Source of the DNA: Burkholderiaceae bacterium
GTDB taxonomy: Bacteria > Pseudomonadota > Gammaproteobacteria > Burkholderiales > Burkholderiaceae_B
Direction of reading: 5' to 3'
DNA: 64,000 nucleotides
Assembly (NCBI GenBank): GCA_023653055.1
Contig: JAMNXR010000016.1
Location: 19,850-83,849, forward strand
A program made the translations under genes and the position numbers. Each line of letters opens with the position of its first letter. Positions within the stretch are counted from its first letter, which is position 1. Below are positions 41,637 through 54,657 of the stretch, one piece after another. The notes beneath the pieces were generated by a model. It was not told the DNA's origin. It worked only from the letters and a program-made list of their open reading frames with translations, and ran no database searches.

Positions 41637-43322
41637 TTACATCCGTTCTGGAGTTGAAACACCTAGTAACCCAAGACCATTGGCAATCACTTGCCGCGTC
41701 GCATCTGCCAGACGCAAACGCGCATGCTTGAGCGCAACATCATCTACCAACACGCGTTCTGCGTTGTACCAGGCATGAAAGTCAGAGGCACAGTCACGCA
41801 GCCAAAACGCCACTAAATGCGGAGACAACTCTGACGCGGCTTCTTTCACTAACGTAGGAAACTCGGCCAAGCGTTGCATCAGCGCCAACTCCGAAGGCGC
41901 TGTCAAATGCTCCACAGAAGCGGCATGCAATTCTGTCGTGCTCAATCCTGCCGTTGCCAACATGGAGCAAATTCGAGCATGTGCATACTGAATGTAATAC
42001 ACCGGATTTTCTTCACTCTGCGAGCGCGCCAAATCCACATCAAAGACAAACTCAGTGTCAGCACGACGCTGAATTAAAAAGAACCGGACCGCATCCTGTC
42101 CAACCCATTCGATCAAGTCGCGCAACGTCACATAGCTTCCGGCGCGTTTAGAAATCTTGACCTCTTCACCACCCCTCATCACCTTTACCATTTTGTGCAA
42201 GATGTAAGACGGATAGTCTGCAGGAATGCCCATCGACAAGGCTTGTAAGCCTGCACGCACGCGTGCAACGGTACCGTGATGATCGCTACCTTGAATATTG
42301 ATGGCACGCGTATATCCGCGCTGCCATTTCGTCACGTGATATGCCACGTCCGGCACAAAATACGTATACCCACCTTCTGATTTACGCATCACACGATCTT
42401 TATCGTCTCCCGTACCAAGCTCCGTGGTGCGCAACCATAATGCACCTTCACTTTCATACGTGTGGCCGCTTGCAATAAGTTGATTGACTGTATCCTCTAC
42501 GCGCCCCGAGGTATAAAGCGAGCTCTCTAAATAATAATGATCAAACGCAAGGCTAAATGCCTGTAAATCCAAGTCTTGCTCGCGGCGCAAATACGTCACC
42601 GCAAAGCGACGTATATTATCCAAATCATTCAGATCACCGTTCGCTATAACCGGCTCACCATCGCTTGCACTGACCGTCGCTTTGGCCAAAAAATCTCGCG
42701 CAATATCCGCAATGTACTCGCCGCGATAACCGTCTGCCGGGTACGCCTCTGCCCCCGGCTCAATCCCCTGACCGCGCGCCTGAACACTGATTGCTAAGTT
42801 GTGAATCTGATTGCCCGCATCGTTGTAATAAAACTCACGACTCACTTCAAAACCACTCGCATCAAACAAGCGACACAAAGCGTCACCTAGTGCCGCTTGG
42901 CGCGCATGCCCAACATGCAACGGACCCGTTGGGTTCGCAGAGACAAACTCCACCAATACCTTTTGTGCCTGACGTGGCGCACGACCGAACGCCTCCCCTT
43001 GCTGGGTAATCGACGTCATCACAGCGGTGCGTGCAGCGTGAGTCAGCCTGAAATTAATAAATCCCGGGCCCGCGAGTTCCGCCTCAGCGATCAAGTGACG
43101 CGCCTCAGGATCGGCCATGAGCACATCTAAAATAGACTGTGCGAGTTCGCGCGGATTCCGCTTGGCGGGTTTGGCCAACTGCATCGCAACGTTTGTCGCC
43201 AAATCACCGTGTGCGGCAACCTTTGGGCGCTCTAAAATGACCGTTGGCGTTGCGTCGGGCAAAACAGCCGATACGGCAGCATGAATACGGGAAACGAGAG
43301 TGTTTTGTTGCTCGAGGAGCAT
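41637..43322 (-). CDS. argS: arginyl-tRNA synthetase
   Basis: A 561-residue class I synthetase from ATG 43322 ([14 protein letters not shown], the usual family start; an upstream in-frame start at 43373 would add 17 residues). It has [22 protein letters not shown] (HIGH), [16 protein letters not shown] (KMSKS-like) and a complete DALR anticodon-binding domain ending [13 protein letters not shown]. It charges tRNA(Arg). Ten bases separate its stop from the start chosen for the SPOR gene. Confidence 0.96.
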   Translation of the reverse strand: MLLEQQNTLVSRIHAAVSAVLPDATPTVILERPKVAAHGDLATNVAMQLAKPAKRNPRELAQSILDVLMADPEARHLIAEAELAGPGFINFRLTHAARTAVMTSITQQGEAFGRAPRQAQKVLVEFVSANPTGPLHVGHARQAALGDALCRLFDASGFEVSREFYYNDAGNQIHNLAISVQARGQGIEPGAEAYPADGYRGEYIADIARDFLAKATVSASDGEPVIANGDLNDLDNIRRFAVTYLRREQDLDLQAFSLAFDHYYLESSLYTSGRVEDTVNQLIASGHTYESEGALWLRTTELGTGDDKDRVMRKSEGGYTYFVPDVAYHVTKWQRGYTRAINIQGSDHHGTVARVRAGLQALSMGIPADYPSYILHKMVKVMRGGEEVKISKRAGSYVTLRDLIEWVGQDAVRFFLIQRRADTEFVFDVDLARSQSEENPVYYIQYAHARICSMLATAGLSTTELHAASVEHLTAPSELALMQRLAEFPTLVKEAASELSPHLVAFWLRDCASDFHAWYNAERVLVDDVALKHARLRLADATRQVIANGLGLLGVSTPERM

Positions 43323-43475
43323 GGGCGTTGACTGTAGCGATGAGAAGAACAAATCATAGCCTGAATTGGCCACTGACCGCGCGCACTAACCTTCGATGTC
43401 CGTGCGCTACATCCTTCGTTTAAGGGGGTACTATGCCAAAAGGCGATCCAATCAAGGATCTATCAGGGAGACCCC

Positions 43476-43817
43476 ATGCTCGTCACTTTTAGCAGCAAAG
43501 CCGGTGCAGACATTCTGATGCTTGCACCCCACGCCAAACCGCTACTCACCCTTATTGGCAAGTTAGACGATAAAGACCTGCTCACGCGAGGCGTCGTAAT
43601 GCCTGAACACCTTGACGAAGCGATTTCAAGGCTTGAACTTGCCATTGCTGCAGAACCTAAGCAAGCCATGGATGAGGATCAAGACACTGATCAGCCAAAG
43701 GATGCACGCACATTACCCGTCGGATTGCGCCAGCGAGCCTTCCCGCTTCTTGATCTTCTCAAACGCGCAAAGGGCCTGAACGTACCCGTGATGTGGGAAG
43801 CCGGCTCGGGTTGGTAA
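43476..43817 (+). CDS. DUF1840 family protein
   Basis: A 113-residue soluble protein with MLVTFSSKAGADILMLAPHAKPLLTLIGK and LPVGLRQRAFPLLDLLKRAKGLNVPVMWEAGSGW, the DUF1840 hallmarks. CAGGGAGACCCC provides the ribosome site. The central DEDQDTDQ stretch is acidic. Function unknown, conserved in Betaproteobacteria. It converges on the alcohol dehydrogenase gene. Confidence 0.9.
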   Translation: MLVTFSSKAGADILMLAPHAKPLLTLIGKLDDKDLLTRGVVMPEHLDEAISRLELAIAAEPKQAMDEDQDTDQPKDARTLPVGLRQRAFPLLDLLKRAKGLNVPVMWEAGSGW

Positions 43818-43848
43818 AACAGTTTGCCCTGCTCAAATATTTGGCACG

Positions 43849-45003
43849 CTAATACGCGCGCTCAAATAACGCACGAAAATCTGCAACCGTTGTATGCCGA
43901 GGATTCCATCGGTTGTAGTTCGCCGCCAAACATTGCTCTGACATTTCGGCAAAGGTATCTTGTGTTGCGCCCACATCACGCAGCCTAGCTGGAATACCAA
44001 GGTCTTCACACATTTTACAAATGGCCTCGACGGCTGCCTGTGCCGCATCGAGAGCCGGCATCTGTTGTACGGGACGATCCATCGCGATCGCCACGCGCGC
44101 AAACTTTTCTGGACAGGCAACGAGATTAAATTGTGCGACATGCGGCAAACACACCGCGTTCGACAAGCCGTGCGATAAATGAAAACGTGCGCCCACAAAT
44201 CGCGCCATGCAGTGGACGTTTCCCAGACCCGTCTGGCCAAAGGTAATGCCCGCGAGTGCGGAGCCGACCAACATGTTGAGTCCTGCGTCGAGATTTTCGC
44301 GATTGGCGACAAACTGCCTGATATTGCCTGCCAACAATGCGATCGCCTGCAAATTAATCGCGTCTGTCATGAGATTCGACTGGCGCGAAACATACGACTC
44401 AAACGCATGTACGAAAGCATCGATGCCAGAGTGTGCGGCAACATGCGCAGGTACGGTTCGCAATGCAAGAGGATCCAAAATAGCAAATGCGGCTGGGTTG
44501 AGTGCCGCATGTCGAATCGACATCTTAAGATTTTTATCCGTATCTGAAATCACGCATGATCCAGAGACCTCAGAACCCGTACCCGCAGTCGTAGGAATTG
44601 CGATCAAGGGCAATGGAGGAATAGCAAATTTTTCAATGCCTTCATAGTCGTGTATCCGACCACCATTTGTCGCCAAAATACCGACTGCCTTGGCCACATC
44701 TATCGTGCTGCCGCCACCAATCGCCAGTAGCACTGTCGCGTTGTGCGCCTGACACACCGCAAACGCTTTTTCTACCGTATGCGCACTTGGATCGGGTTCG
44801 ATCTCCGTGTAAGTCGCGATCTCAACGCCCTCATCGGCGAGCAGCTTTCTAATTTGAACGAAGAAATCACTCGCGACCAACGCGCCATCCAATGCCACGA
44901 ACACGCGCTTACATTCAAGCTTTCGAACGATTTCAGATATTTTTTTAAATGACCCCTCGCCCATAAAAATAGTCGTGGGGCATAAAAAACTTGAAATCGT
45001 CAT
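43849..45003 (-). CDS. iron-containing alcohol dehydrogenase family protein
   Basis: A 384-residue group III dehydrogenase. NAD-binding GGGSTIDVAKAVG (near residue 95) and TAGTGSEVSGSCVIS are followed by the metal site: Asp and His in GIDAFVHAFE, His in NVHCMARF and His in LSHGLSNAV. The HxMAH motif reads HCMAR, so the second His of that motif is Arg while the four metal ligands appear intact. The substrate (an alcohol or aldehyde) is unknown. It follows gyrB on the same strand by 17 bp. Confidence 0.9.
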   Translation of the reverse strand: MTISSFLCPTTIFMGEGSFKKISEIVRKLECKRVFVALDGALVASDFFVQIRKLLADEGVEIATYTEIEPDPSAHTVEKAFAVCQAHNATVLLAIGGGSTIDVAKAVGILATNGGRIHDYEGIEKFAIPPLPLIAIPTTAGTGSEVSGSCVISDTDKNLKMSIRHAALNPAAFAILDPLALRTVPAHVAAHSGIDAFVHAFESYVSRQSNLMTDAINLQAIALLAGNIRQFVANRENLDAGLNMLVGSALAGITFGQTGLGNVHCMARFVGARFHLSHGLSNAVCLPHVAQFNLVACPEKFARVAIAMDRPVQQMPALDAAQAAVEAICKMCEDLGIPARLRDVGATQDTFAEMSEQCLAANYNRWNPRHTTVADFRALFERAY

Positions 45004-45020
45004 TGAAGGCTGACCTCTAA

Positions 45021-47489
<2,469 letters not shown>

Positions 47490-48599
47490 TTAGATCCGCA
47501 TTGGCATGACGACGTATTTAAACGATTCGTCATCGAGCAAAGTAATAAGGGCTGAAGCGTTCGCATCGGGCATGATTGACCAGCGAATCGTTTCTGCTTT
47601 GACGTTAGCCAGAAAATCCAGCAAATAGCTCACGTTAAAACCAACATCCAGAGCTTCGTGTCCATAATCAATATCAATCTCTTCTTGCGCCTCTTCTTGC
47701 TCGGCGTTTGTCGAAGATATCTTTAATACGTGCTGCGCTAATTGCAATCTGACACTGCGGAACTTATCCGTCGTCAAAATGGCTGCGCGCTGAAGACTGC
47801 CCTGTAGTACTTCACGAGACACATCAAAGTGCCTGGTGTAGTTTGTCGGGATCACGCGATTAAAGTCAGGAAATTTACCTTCTACTAGTTTTGATACGAG
47901 TTCCACGTGTCCAAATGAGAAACGAATTTGACCCGCTGCGACATCAATCGTGACAGGCTCTTCGCTATCATCTAATAAACGCTGCATTTCAAGAACGGTT
48001 TTACGCGGAACAATGACTTCGTGCTTGACTGAAACACCTTCGACTGGCGTCGAGCTATGTGCCAGGCGATGGCCGTCGGTCGCAACGGCACGCAACAGCC
48101 CTGGTTCAAAGACCATCAACATGCCATTCAAGTAATACCGAATGTCCTGTTGTGCCATCGCAAAATGCACCATGTTAAACAAATGCTTGAGCGTTTTACG
48201 CGTCATGGTGATGGACACATCCCAACGATCCGGTTGGGTCATTGTGGGAAATTCAGTCGCCGCAAGCGTCTGCAAAGAAAACCGACTCTTTCCCGATTGA
48301 ATCGCCAGCTTGCCACTTGCTGTAGAGAGCTTAACGTCGCCCGTATCAGGTAACGCACGCAAAATATCTACGAACTTGCGTGCCGCGACGGTCAGTGACT
48401 CTGTCTCGGAACCCACACCAAAGTCTGCATGTGTCGTAATTTGAACTTCGAGATCTGTCGCAATAAATGAAACCCGATCAGCCTCTTTACGCAACAATAT
48501 GTTTGCCAAGATTGGCAAGGTATGTCTGCGTTCAACGATTCCGGCTACGGTTGACAATGGCTTTAAAAGCGCGTCACGTGGGGTCTGTACAAGTTGCAT
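47490..48599 (-). CDS. dnaN: DNA polymerase III sliding clamp (beta subunit)
   Basis: A 369-residue clamp protein: MQLVQTPRDALLKPLSTVAGIVERRHTLPILANILL at the start, VSITMTRKTLKHLFNMVHFAMAQQDIRYYLNGML in the middle and the C-terminal YVVMPMRI. Three repeated domains are expected from length. The ring tethers polymerase to DNA. It starts 3 bp after dnaA and ends 3 bp before gyrB. Confidence 0.97.
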   Translation of the reverse strand: MQLVQTPRDALLKPLSTVAGIVERRHTLPILANILLRKEADRVSFIATDLEVQITTHADFGVGSETESLTVAARKFVDILRALPDTGDVKLSTASGKLAIQSGKSRFSLQTLAATEFPTMTQPDRWDVSITMTRKTLKHLFNMVHFAMAQQDIRYYLNGMLMVFEPGLLRAVATDGHRLAHSSTPVEGVSVKHEVIVPRKTVLEMQRLLDDSEEPVTIDVAAGQIRFSFGHVELVSKLVEGKFPDFNRVIPTNYTRHFDVSREVLQGSLQRAAILTTDKFRSVRLQLAQHVLKISSTNAEQEEAQEEIDIDYGHEALDVGFNVSYLLDFLANVKAETIRWSIMPDANASALITLLDDESFKYVVMPMRI

Positions 48600-48602
48600 G
48601 AA

Positions 48603-50114
48603 TTATCCCTTTAAAGTTTGTTCGAGCACATGCAGCGTATGGTTAAGGTCTGCTTGTTTCGCACGCAAGTCTGTAATTTTTCTGACGGCATGTAAAACAG
48701 TTGTGTGATCTCGTCCGCCAAACATATCTCCTATATCTGGCAAACTTTTTTGCGTCAGTTCTTTTGCAAGGTACATCGCAACCTGACGCGGCATTGCAAT
48801 GTTGGCGGGTCGACGTTTCGAATACATGTCGGCCACCTTAATTTTGTAAAAATCGGCTACTGTTTTTTGAATATTTTCTACGGTGACTTGGCCGCTTGAT
48901 ACGGACAACAAGTCTTTTAATGCATCTTTGCAAATATCGACATTTGCGACATCACGCCCATGAAAACGCGCATAGGCCACAACTTTTTTCAATGCACCCT
49001 CAAGTTCCCTTACATTGCTGCGGAGATGCTTAGCAATAAAAAATGCGACCTCTTCCGACATCGTCAAACCTTCTTGCTCTGCCTTTCGGAGCAAGATTGC
49101 CACGCGCATTTCAAGTTCTGGCGGCTCGATGGCTACGGTCAAACCAGAGTCAAAACGTGAAATCAGCCTACTGTCGATGCCAGCTAACTCTTTCGGATAC
49201 GTATCACTTGTAATGATGATTTGCTTACGCTGCGCCACCATCGCTTCAAACGCATAAAAGAACTCTTCTTGTGTACGACTCTTTCCAGAAAAAAACTGAA
49301 TGTCATCGATTAACAATAAATCAAGCGAATGGTAATAACGTTTAAAGTCATCAAACGCTTTGCGCTGATAGGCTTTCACCACATCAGAGACATACTGATC
49401 CGCATGCACGTAGCGCACACGGACGCCATGGCCTGCCGCAACCATTGCATTGCCGATCGCATGAATGAGATGCGTTTTTCCTAGTCCGACCCCTCCGTAC
49501 AAAAACAAAGGGTTATAAGAGGTGCCTGGGTTTTCTGCTACCTGAAGGGCGGCGGCTCGTGCGAGCTGATTCGCTTTACCTGTTACAAAATTATCAAATG
49601 TCAGATCGACATTTAGCCGTGACTTATCATCGACCGGCGTAACGGAGGCCATCAGTCGAGCCGCTTCGGTTGCCGCTTGATTTTGACTCGTCTCTGTTTT
49701 TGCTGAATGAGTCTGTGAAACACCCATTGTTGCAGTAGTGTCATACGCGCTTCCCGCATCGCTTGAAAAGGCACTGCTTGATGATTCGTTTTTATTTTGA
49801 CCGTTGTTTGACTCGTTGCGTTGCGCGTTTACGCCATTCAGGCTCGACGGCTTTGATCGTTCTGTTGTCGACACTGGCAATTCAAACAATACTTCGACCG
49901 GTTGCTCAAACCATTTTGTTGCAAAGGCCTCTATCTGTTGAGCAAAGTTTTTTCTGACCCAATCTAATTTAAATCGGTTTGGCGCAGACACACGTAACTG
50001 CGCCTTTGTTTCATCAAAGGCGAGAGGCACCAGCGGACGTATCCATGCGCTGATTTGCTGTGGGGGAAAGTCCTGCTCCAAATGCGCGACGCAGGATTGC
50101 CAAAACTCGTTCAT
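48603..50114 (-). CDS. dnaA: chromosomal replication initiator DnaA
   Basis: A 503-residue initiator from ATG 50114 (GTG 50123 would add three residues). Domain I ([28 protein letters not shown]), a long variable domain II rich in Asn/Ser (about 90-165), the AAA+ domain with [16 protein letters not shown] and [12 protein letters not shown], and domain IV with [24 protein letters not shown], which reads DnaA boxes. A consensus DnaA box lies 46 bp upstream, consistent with autoregulation. It starts the leftward dnaA-dnaN-gyrB operon. Confidence 0.97.
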   Translation of the reverse strand: MNEFWQSCVAHLEQDFPPQQISAWIRPLVPLAFDETKAQLRVSAPNRFKLDWVRKNFAQQIEAFATKWFEQPVEVLFELPVSTTERSKPSSLNGVNAQRNESNNGQNKNESSSSAFSSDAGSAYDTTATMGVSQTHSAKTETSQNQAATEAARLMASVTPVDDKSRLNVDLTFDNFVTGKANQLARAAALQVAENPGTSYNPLFLYGGVGLGKTHLIHAIGNAMVAAGHGVRVRYVHADQYVSDVVKAYQRKAFDDFKRYYHSLDLLLIDDIQFFSGKSRTQEEFFYAFEAMVAQRKQIIITSDTYPKELAGIDSRLISRFDSGLTVAIEPPELEMRVAILLRKAEQEGLTMSEEVAFFIAKHLRSNVRELEGALKKVVAYARFHGRDVANVDICKDALKDLLSVSSGQVTVENIQKTVADFYKIKVADMYSKRRPANIAMPRQVAMYLAKELTQKSLPDIGDMFGGRDHTTVLHAVRKITDLRAKQADLNHTLHVLEQTLKG

Positions 50115-50159
50115 GTGACTCACTGATCAAACCTTGATTCTACCCTGTGTCGGCCTAGG

Positions 50160-50168
50160 TTATCCACA
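50160..50168 (+). promoter_or_regulatory. DnaA box between dnaA and rpmH
   Basis: TTATCCACA, a perfect consensus box, in the 178-bp divergent gap. A single box here fits dnaA autoregulation rather than a full origin. Confidence 0.75.
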
Positions 50169-50292
50169 GGCTTGCACCGTATTTCTACCTCTGGACAGAT
50201 CTAAACATTTGACTTGTCTCGTGTTTTTTGATGAAATGGAGGGCTTTTCCAGATATTCTTAAACTTTTTCGCTCTTTGTTGGGCCCTTAATC

Positions 50293-50427
50293 ATGAAACG
50301 TACCTACCAACCCTCCGTCACCCGCCGTAAGCGCACACATGGTTTTCGTGTTCGGATGAAAACGCGTGGTGGCCGTGCCGTCATCAACGCTCGCCGCGCC
50401 AAAGGCCGCAAGCGTCTAGCCGTCTAA
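50293..50427 (+). CDS. rpmH: 50S ribosomal protein L34
   Basis: A 44-residue basic protein, [18 protein letters not shown] followed by [24 protein letters not shown], typical of L34. It is below usual ORF cut-offs but unmistakable. It is divergent from dnaA and leads the rpmH-rnpA-yidD-yidC-mnmE set. A weak TTGACT (50209-50214) with TGAAAT at 17 bases may be its promoter. L34 is a late-assembled large-subunit protein. Confidence 0.98.
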   Translation: MKRTYQPSVTRRKRTHGFRVRMKTRGGRAVINARRAKGRKRLAV

Positions 50428-50437
50428 TACGGCCGGT

Positions 50438-50468
50438 GACGAGAAGTCGATTTATTCATTTTCTCGTC
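50438..50468 (+). repeat. hairpin between rpmH and rnpA
   Basis: GACGAGAA (50438-50445) pairs with TTCTCGTC (50461-50468) around a 15-base loop. There is no T-tract, so it more likely slows or processes the transcript than ends it, which would lower rnpA expression relative to rpmH. Confidence 0.5.
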
Positions 50469-50481
50469 CCTTCGCTTTGTT

Positions 50482-50865
50482 ATGCCTCGCGCCACGTTTC
50501 CCGCGGCGGCGCGCTTGCACCGCCCCTCCGAGTTTGCTGCGGCCTTATCCGGCCGCCGTATCGCCCGTGGGGCTTTTTTTGTAGTAACTGCTCACTCACG
50601 CCCGCCCGTTGACGCAGAGCCCTCCATGGTTCATTGCGCCAGGCTTGGACTCATTATGGCCAAGCGTTTTGCACACCATGCCAGCACAAGAAATGCTTTA
50701 AAGCGGGTAGTACGAGAGGCATTTCGTTCCATTCGCCTTGAATTACCAGCTCAAGACTTTGTTGTCCGTTTAAACAAACGTATTACATCCCTATCTTTAA
50801 CTGAACTAAAAAAAGCGGCTCGTTTAGAGGCAGACGCGCATTTTTTACGGGCGTTAAAATCATGA
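50482..50865 (+). CDS. rnpA: ribonuclease P protein component
   Basis: A 127-residue RNA-binding protein that helps RNase P RNA mature tRNA 5' ends. [22 protein letters not shown] is the N-terminal motif; the signature [29 protein letters not shown] lies near residues 53-81. ATG 50482 is the first usable start; no strong ribosome site is seen. Its stop overlaps yidD (ATGA). Confidence 0.95.
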   Translation: MPRATFPAAARLHRPSEFAAALSGRRIARGAFFVVTAHSRPPVDAEPSMVHCARLGLIMAKRFAHHASTRNALKRVVREAFRSIRLELPAQDFVVRLNKRITSLSLTELKKAARLEADAHFLRALKS

Positions 50866-51098
50866 ATTGGCTAAAAGCAATTTTGATTGCGCCTATTCGT
50901 GTTTACCAATATTTACTTAGTCCTTGGTTGGGTCATGGGTGTCGCTTTACGCCCAGCTGTTCTAATTACGCAATTGAGGCCATCCAGGTTCGGGGGCCTT
51001 TTACTGGCGTGTTGTTAGCGATTCGTCGTCTTTCACGATGCCACCCTTGGTGCCAAGGCGGTCATGACCCTGTCCCTCAACGCAAACTCCCTGATTAA
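50862..51098 (+). CDS. yidD: membrane protein insertion efficiency factor YidD
   Basis: A 78-residue protein with [31 protein letters not shown] and [21 protein letters not shown], the full YidD signature including its conserved cysteines. An N-terminal amphipathic helix would bind the membrane. It overlaps rnpA by 4 bp and precedes yidC, which it assists in membrane protein insertion. Confidence 0.95.
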   Translation: MNWLKAILIAPIRVYQYLLSPWLGHGCRFTPSCSNYAIEAIQVRGPFTGVLLAIRRLSRCHPWCQGGHDPVPQRKLPD

Positions 51099-51146
51099 CG
51101 CTAAACTGCGAGCCTTCGCTGGTGAGCTTTTTTTATTTAGGCAACA

Positions 51147-52862
51147 ATGGATATCCGACGCACCATCCTATTGATGATTTTCTCGTTTTCCTTGCTCATG
51201 CTTTGGAACAACTGGCAAATCCACCAAGGCAACCCCTCTTTATTGGGTGGGCAAACACAACCTGCTGAGCCAACCGCTAAGCCCTCCACTGAGAGCGCAA
51301 GCGCCTCGACACCTGCAAGTATTCCAAGTGCGCCAACGCCCTCTGTTGCGGCGACAGGCGTTGCCTCCGCCAATGTTCCTGGTGTTGCACCCGCAACGGC
51401 CACTCAAGCACAACTCGTGAACTTTAAAACGGACGTGTTATCGCTGAGCTTCGATCTCCAGGGCGCTCAACTGGTTCGTGCCGAACTGCTCTCTTTCCCA
51501 AGTCGCGAAGAAAAAGATCAACCTTTTGTTTTATTAAACAATCGGGGCGGTCATACCTATGTGGTTCAGTCAGGCTTGACAGGTGCACCGGCTGGAAGTC
51601 TTTATCCGACGCACCTTGCTCAATACACCTTAATCACGGCAGATAAAGAGTTGAACGGCGATCAATTAGTGATCAAGTTTGTCTCTGAGTCGAGTGGTGT
51701 CAAACTTACAAAGACGTTTACGCTAAAAAAATCTAGCTATGAAATTTTAGTCGACCATCAGATTGAAAACTTAACGACTCTGCCAATTAGTCCTTCTGTC
51801 TACCTTCAGATCACTCGCGATGGCAAAGATGCGGCGAGTGAAAACTCCACGCCTAGTTTTATGTCTGGACCTGTTAGCTTCACGGGCCCCGCCATTTATT
51901 CTGAACAAGAAAAGTTCCAAAAAGTTTCTTTTTCAGAAATAGAAAAACGTAAGGCCACTTACGTTAAAGAAACGGATAACGGATGGTTTGCCATGGTGCA
52001 ACACTACTTCGTTACCGCTTGGGTGCCTCCTCAAGGAAAAAGCCGTAGCTATGAAATGACAGAGCTGCAAAAAAATCTCTTTGCCGTTCGTAGTATTGAG
52101 CCCGTTGGTGCAATTGCCCCAAACAGCCAACTTAATATTCCTGCCAAACTTTGGGTTGGTCCACAAGATCAAGAGAGCCTCGAAAGTGTTGCCCCTGGTC
52201 TTGATTTGGTTGTTGATTATGGTCTCTTAACTATTATTGCTAAACCTTTATTTGCAATAATGACTTGGCTTTACACCATTTTGGGTAACTGGGGTTGGAC
52301 CATTGTTGTCCTCACTATTCTTATCAAGGCTGCGTTTTACCCTCTCTCTGCCGCAAGCTATCGTTCTATGGCGAAAATGAAATTAGTTTCGCCTAGGCTT
52401 CAAGCATTGAAAGAAAAGTTTGGTGATGACCGTCAAAAGCTCAATACAGCAATGATGGAAATGTATAAGACAGAGAAAATCAATCCCTTGGGCGGCTGCT
52501 TACCCATTTTGGTTCAAATTCCTGTCTTTATTTCTCTCTATTACGTGCTTGGCTCAAGCGTCGAATTACGTGGAGCGCCCTGGATTTGGTGGATTAAAGA
52601 CTTAGCGGTCCAAGATCCATATTTCATTCTTCCTGTTGTCATGATGGGAACAATGTTTATTCAAATGAAGTTAAATCCAACACCACCTGATCCAATGCAG
52701 GCCAAGGTCATGATGTTCATGCCGCTGATATTTGGCGCCATGATGTTCTTTTTCCCATCAGGTCTCGTGTTGTATTGGTGCGTGAACAACATCCTTTCCA
52801 TTGCGCAGCAATGGTATGTCATGCGTCAAATCGCAACAGCTGCGGCGATCTCTCACCGTTAA
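51147..52862 (+). CDS. yidC: membrane protein insertase YidC
   Basis: A 571-residue insertase. The first helix (ILLMIFSFSLLMLWNNWQIHQ) is followed by a Pro/Ala/Thr-rich linker (about 35-90), a large periplasmic domain (about 95-345) and five C-terminal helices starting at FAIMTWLYTILGNWGWTIVVLTILIK, with GGCLPILVQIPVFISLYYVL. It inserts inner-membrane proteins with or without SecYEG. The length is typical of proteobacteria. Confidence 0.96.
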   Translation: MDIRRTILLMIFSFSLLMLWNNWQIHQGNPSLLGGQTQPAEPTAKPSTESASASTPASIPSAPTPSVAATGVASANVPGVAPATATQAQLVNFKTDVLSLSFDLQGAQLVRAELLSFPSREEKDQPFVLLNNRGGHTYVVQSGLTGAPAGSLYPTHLAQYTLITADKELNGDQLVIKFVSESSGVKLTKTFTLKKSSYEILVDHQIENLTTLPISPSVYLQITRDGKDAASENSTPSFMSGPVSFTGPAIYSEQEKFQKVSFSEIEKRKATYVKETDNGWFAMVQHYFVTAWVPPQGKSRSYEMTELQKNLFAVRSIEPVGAIAPNSQLNIPAKLWVGPQDQESLESVAPGLDLVVDYGLLTIIAKPLFAIMTWLYTILGNWGWTIVVLTILIKAAFYPLSAASYRSMAKMKLVSPRLQALKEKFGDDRQKLNTAMMEMYKTEKINPLGGCLPILVQIPVFISLYYVLGSSVELRGAPWIWWIKDLAVQDPYFILPVVMMGTMFIQMKLNPTPPDPMQAKVMMFMPLIFGAMMFFFPSGLVLYWCVNNILSIAQQWYVMRQIATAAAISHR

Positions 52863-52882
52863 ATTGTCTGTTCGGATAGATC

Positions 52883-54235
52883 ATGCAACATAGATATCCG
52901 ATCGCTGCTATTGCAACCGCCCCAGGTCGGGGCGGCATTGGCATCATTCGTGTTTCAGGGTCCCAGCTGGGGCCCTTTGTTTTTGCACTTCTTGGGCAAA
53001 ACCTGACAGCACGGCATGCTCACTATTGTATTTTTCGCGACGCTGACGGTATCGCAATTGATCAAGGCATTGCTTTATATTTTTCGGCACCACACTCCTA
53101 TACGGGCGAAGATGTTCTTGAGCTACAAGGTCATGGCGGGCCCGCAGTAATGCAAACATTACTCAAGCAATGCCTCACTGTCGGTTCCTCTTTTGGCGTG
53201 CGTATGGCTTCGCCTGGAGAGTTTACGCTGCGTGCGTTTTTAAACGACAAAATTGATCTTGCACAAGCAGAGGCTGTTGCTGACTTAATTGATGCTTCGT
53301 CAGAGGCGGCTGCACGTGCAGCGATGTCTTCTTTTAGTGGCACCTTTTCAAAAGAGATCAATACGATCTCACAAGCTATTGTTCAGTTACGACTCATGGT
53401 GGAGTCCACGCTTGATTTTCCAGAAGAAGAAATTGAATTCCTTGAAAAGTATCAAGCACGTGAAAGGTTAACTACGATACAAAGACAGTTGGCCCATGTG
53501 TTGAAACAATCTCACCAAGGTATGGTTCTCAGAGAAGGTTTACACGTCGTACTGGCAGGTGAACCAAACGTTGGGAAATCAAGCTTGCTCAATGCGCTTG
53601 CTGGCGAGGATCTTGCTATTGTGACCGATATCGCTGGCACCACGCGCGACAAAGTATCTCAAGTTATTCATCTTCAAGGGGTTCCGTTAACCATTGTTGA
53701 CACTGCTGGTCTTAGAGACACCACGGACACAATTGAGTCGATTGGCATAGAACGGAGCTGGTCAGAAATTTCTAAAGCTGATGTGGTTATCAACTTAAAA
53801 GATGCTGCCGTGGGTGATCATTTTTTAGATGAAAAAATTGCTCAGCATCGCTCACCCAAAAGCACCTTATTGACGGTCTTTAATAAAGCAGATTTATTAG
53901 ATCCAATACCCATTACAACGGACAGTGATCTTTATATTTCGGCAAAAACCGGCTACGGACTCGAAGAATTATCTGCGAAATTGCTCTATTTAGCTGGTTG
54001 GCAGCCAGGTCAAGAAAGTCCTTGGCTTGCCAGACAACGGCATATTGATGCACTTGAATCAGCCATCAATCACCTATCTATTGCTAGCTTTCATGCAGAT
54101 CAAGATGATCGTGTTTTAGATTTGTTTGCCGAAGAACTTAGGCTCGCACATGACTATTTAGGATCTATTACAGGTCATATGACCGCTGATGATTTGCTGG
54201 GTGAAATATTTTCTCGGTTTTGTATTGGCAAGTAA
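52883..54235 (+). CDS. mnmE: tRNA modification GTPase MnmE
   Basis: A 450-residue protein. The N-terminal tetrahydrofolate-binding domain has [20 protein letters not shown]; the G domain has [14 protein letters not shown] (P-loop), [12 protein letters not shown] (switch I), DTAGLRDT and FNKAD; the C-terminal FCIGK carries the catalytic Cys. With MnmG it makes cmnm5U34 of certain tRNAs. It starts 20 bp after yidC and is followed by the origin candidate. Confidence 0.97.
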   Translation: MQHRYPIAAIATAPGRGGIGIIRVSGSQLGPFVFALLGQNLTARHAHYCIFRDADGIAIDQGIALYFSAPHSYTGEDVLELQGHGGPAVMQTLLKQCLTVGSSFGVRMASPGEFTLRAFLNDKIDLAQAEAVADLIDASSEAAARAAMSSFSGTFSKEINTISQAIVQLRLMVESTLDFPEEEIEFLEKYQARERLTTIQRQLAHVLKQSHQGMVLREGLHVVLAGEPNVGKSSLLNALAGEDLAIVTDIAGTTRDKVSQVIHLQGVPLTIVDTAGLRDTTDTIESIGIERSWSEISKADVVINLKDAAVGDHFLDEKIAQHRSPKSTLLTVFNKADLLDPIPITTDSDLYISAKTGYGLEELSAKLLYLAGWQPGQESPWLARQRHIDALESAINHLSIASFHADQDDRVLDLFAEELRLAHDYLGSITGHMTADDLLGEIFSRFCIGK

Positions 54236-54657
54236 TCAAACCAGTTCGCAAAAACTTTTTTTACAATATCTGTTGTTTTTTGGTTTTGACTACCTCTTGT
54301 TACAATTTTTTTTCACTGTGGATAACAAGGGCAATGTGCATGTGGATAGTTTGTGTATGAAAAGCGAACAATCAACGCCTCTTTATATTTTTAAAAACTT
54401 GTTCAACTTGCCCCACAATTCTAAACAGAGTCTATCCACAACTAAATTGAAACGTAAACAAGTGATTTTTATACAAAAATTTTAGTTATCCTCTTTGTCC
54501 ACAGGATGTCTTATCCATTAGTCTTTATATATAAAAGAAAAGATATAAAGCAAAGTACATAAGCGCAATACTAGAATCAGTACAAAAAAAAACAGTACTC
54601 CACGGACAACTTCTTCGTGTTTAAATTCATTCTTCGAAAAGAAATGTGTGCACTTTT
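54236..54657. other. oriC: candidate chromosomal replication origin (oriC)
   Basis: A 422-bp AT-rich gap without a credible gene. DnaA boxes: TGTGGATAA 54317-54325 (perfect, reverse), TGTGGATAG 54341-54349 (one mismatch, reverse), CTATCCACA 54432-54440 (one mismatch), TTGTCCACA 54495-54503 (one mismatch) and weak TTATCCATT 54511-54519. T-rich stretches at 54257-54315 and the TATATAAAAG segment near 54527-54545 are possible unwinding elements. It has the best cluster in the window, beside mnmE and near dnaA, so it is the leading oriC candidate. Confidence 0.7.

Noticed and set aside
43381..43420. GCGCAC...GTGCGC inverted repeat between argS and DUF1840
   Set aside because: Six base pairs with a long loop and no T-run; could be chance.
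54189..54485. Open frame of 98 codons across the end of mnmE and the origin gap
   Set aside because: It begins inside mnmE, is biased by AT-rich non-coding DNA, runs through DnaA boxes and has no recognisable domain.
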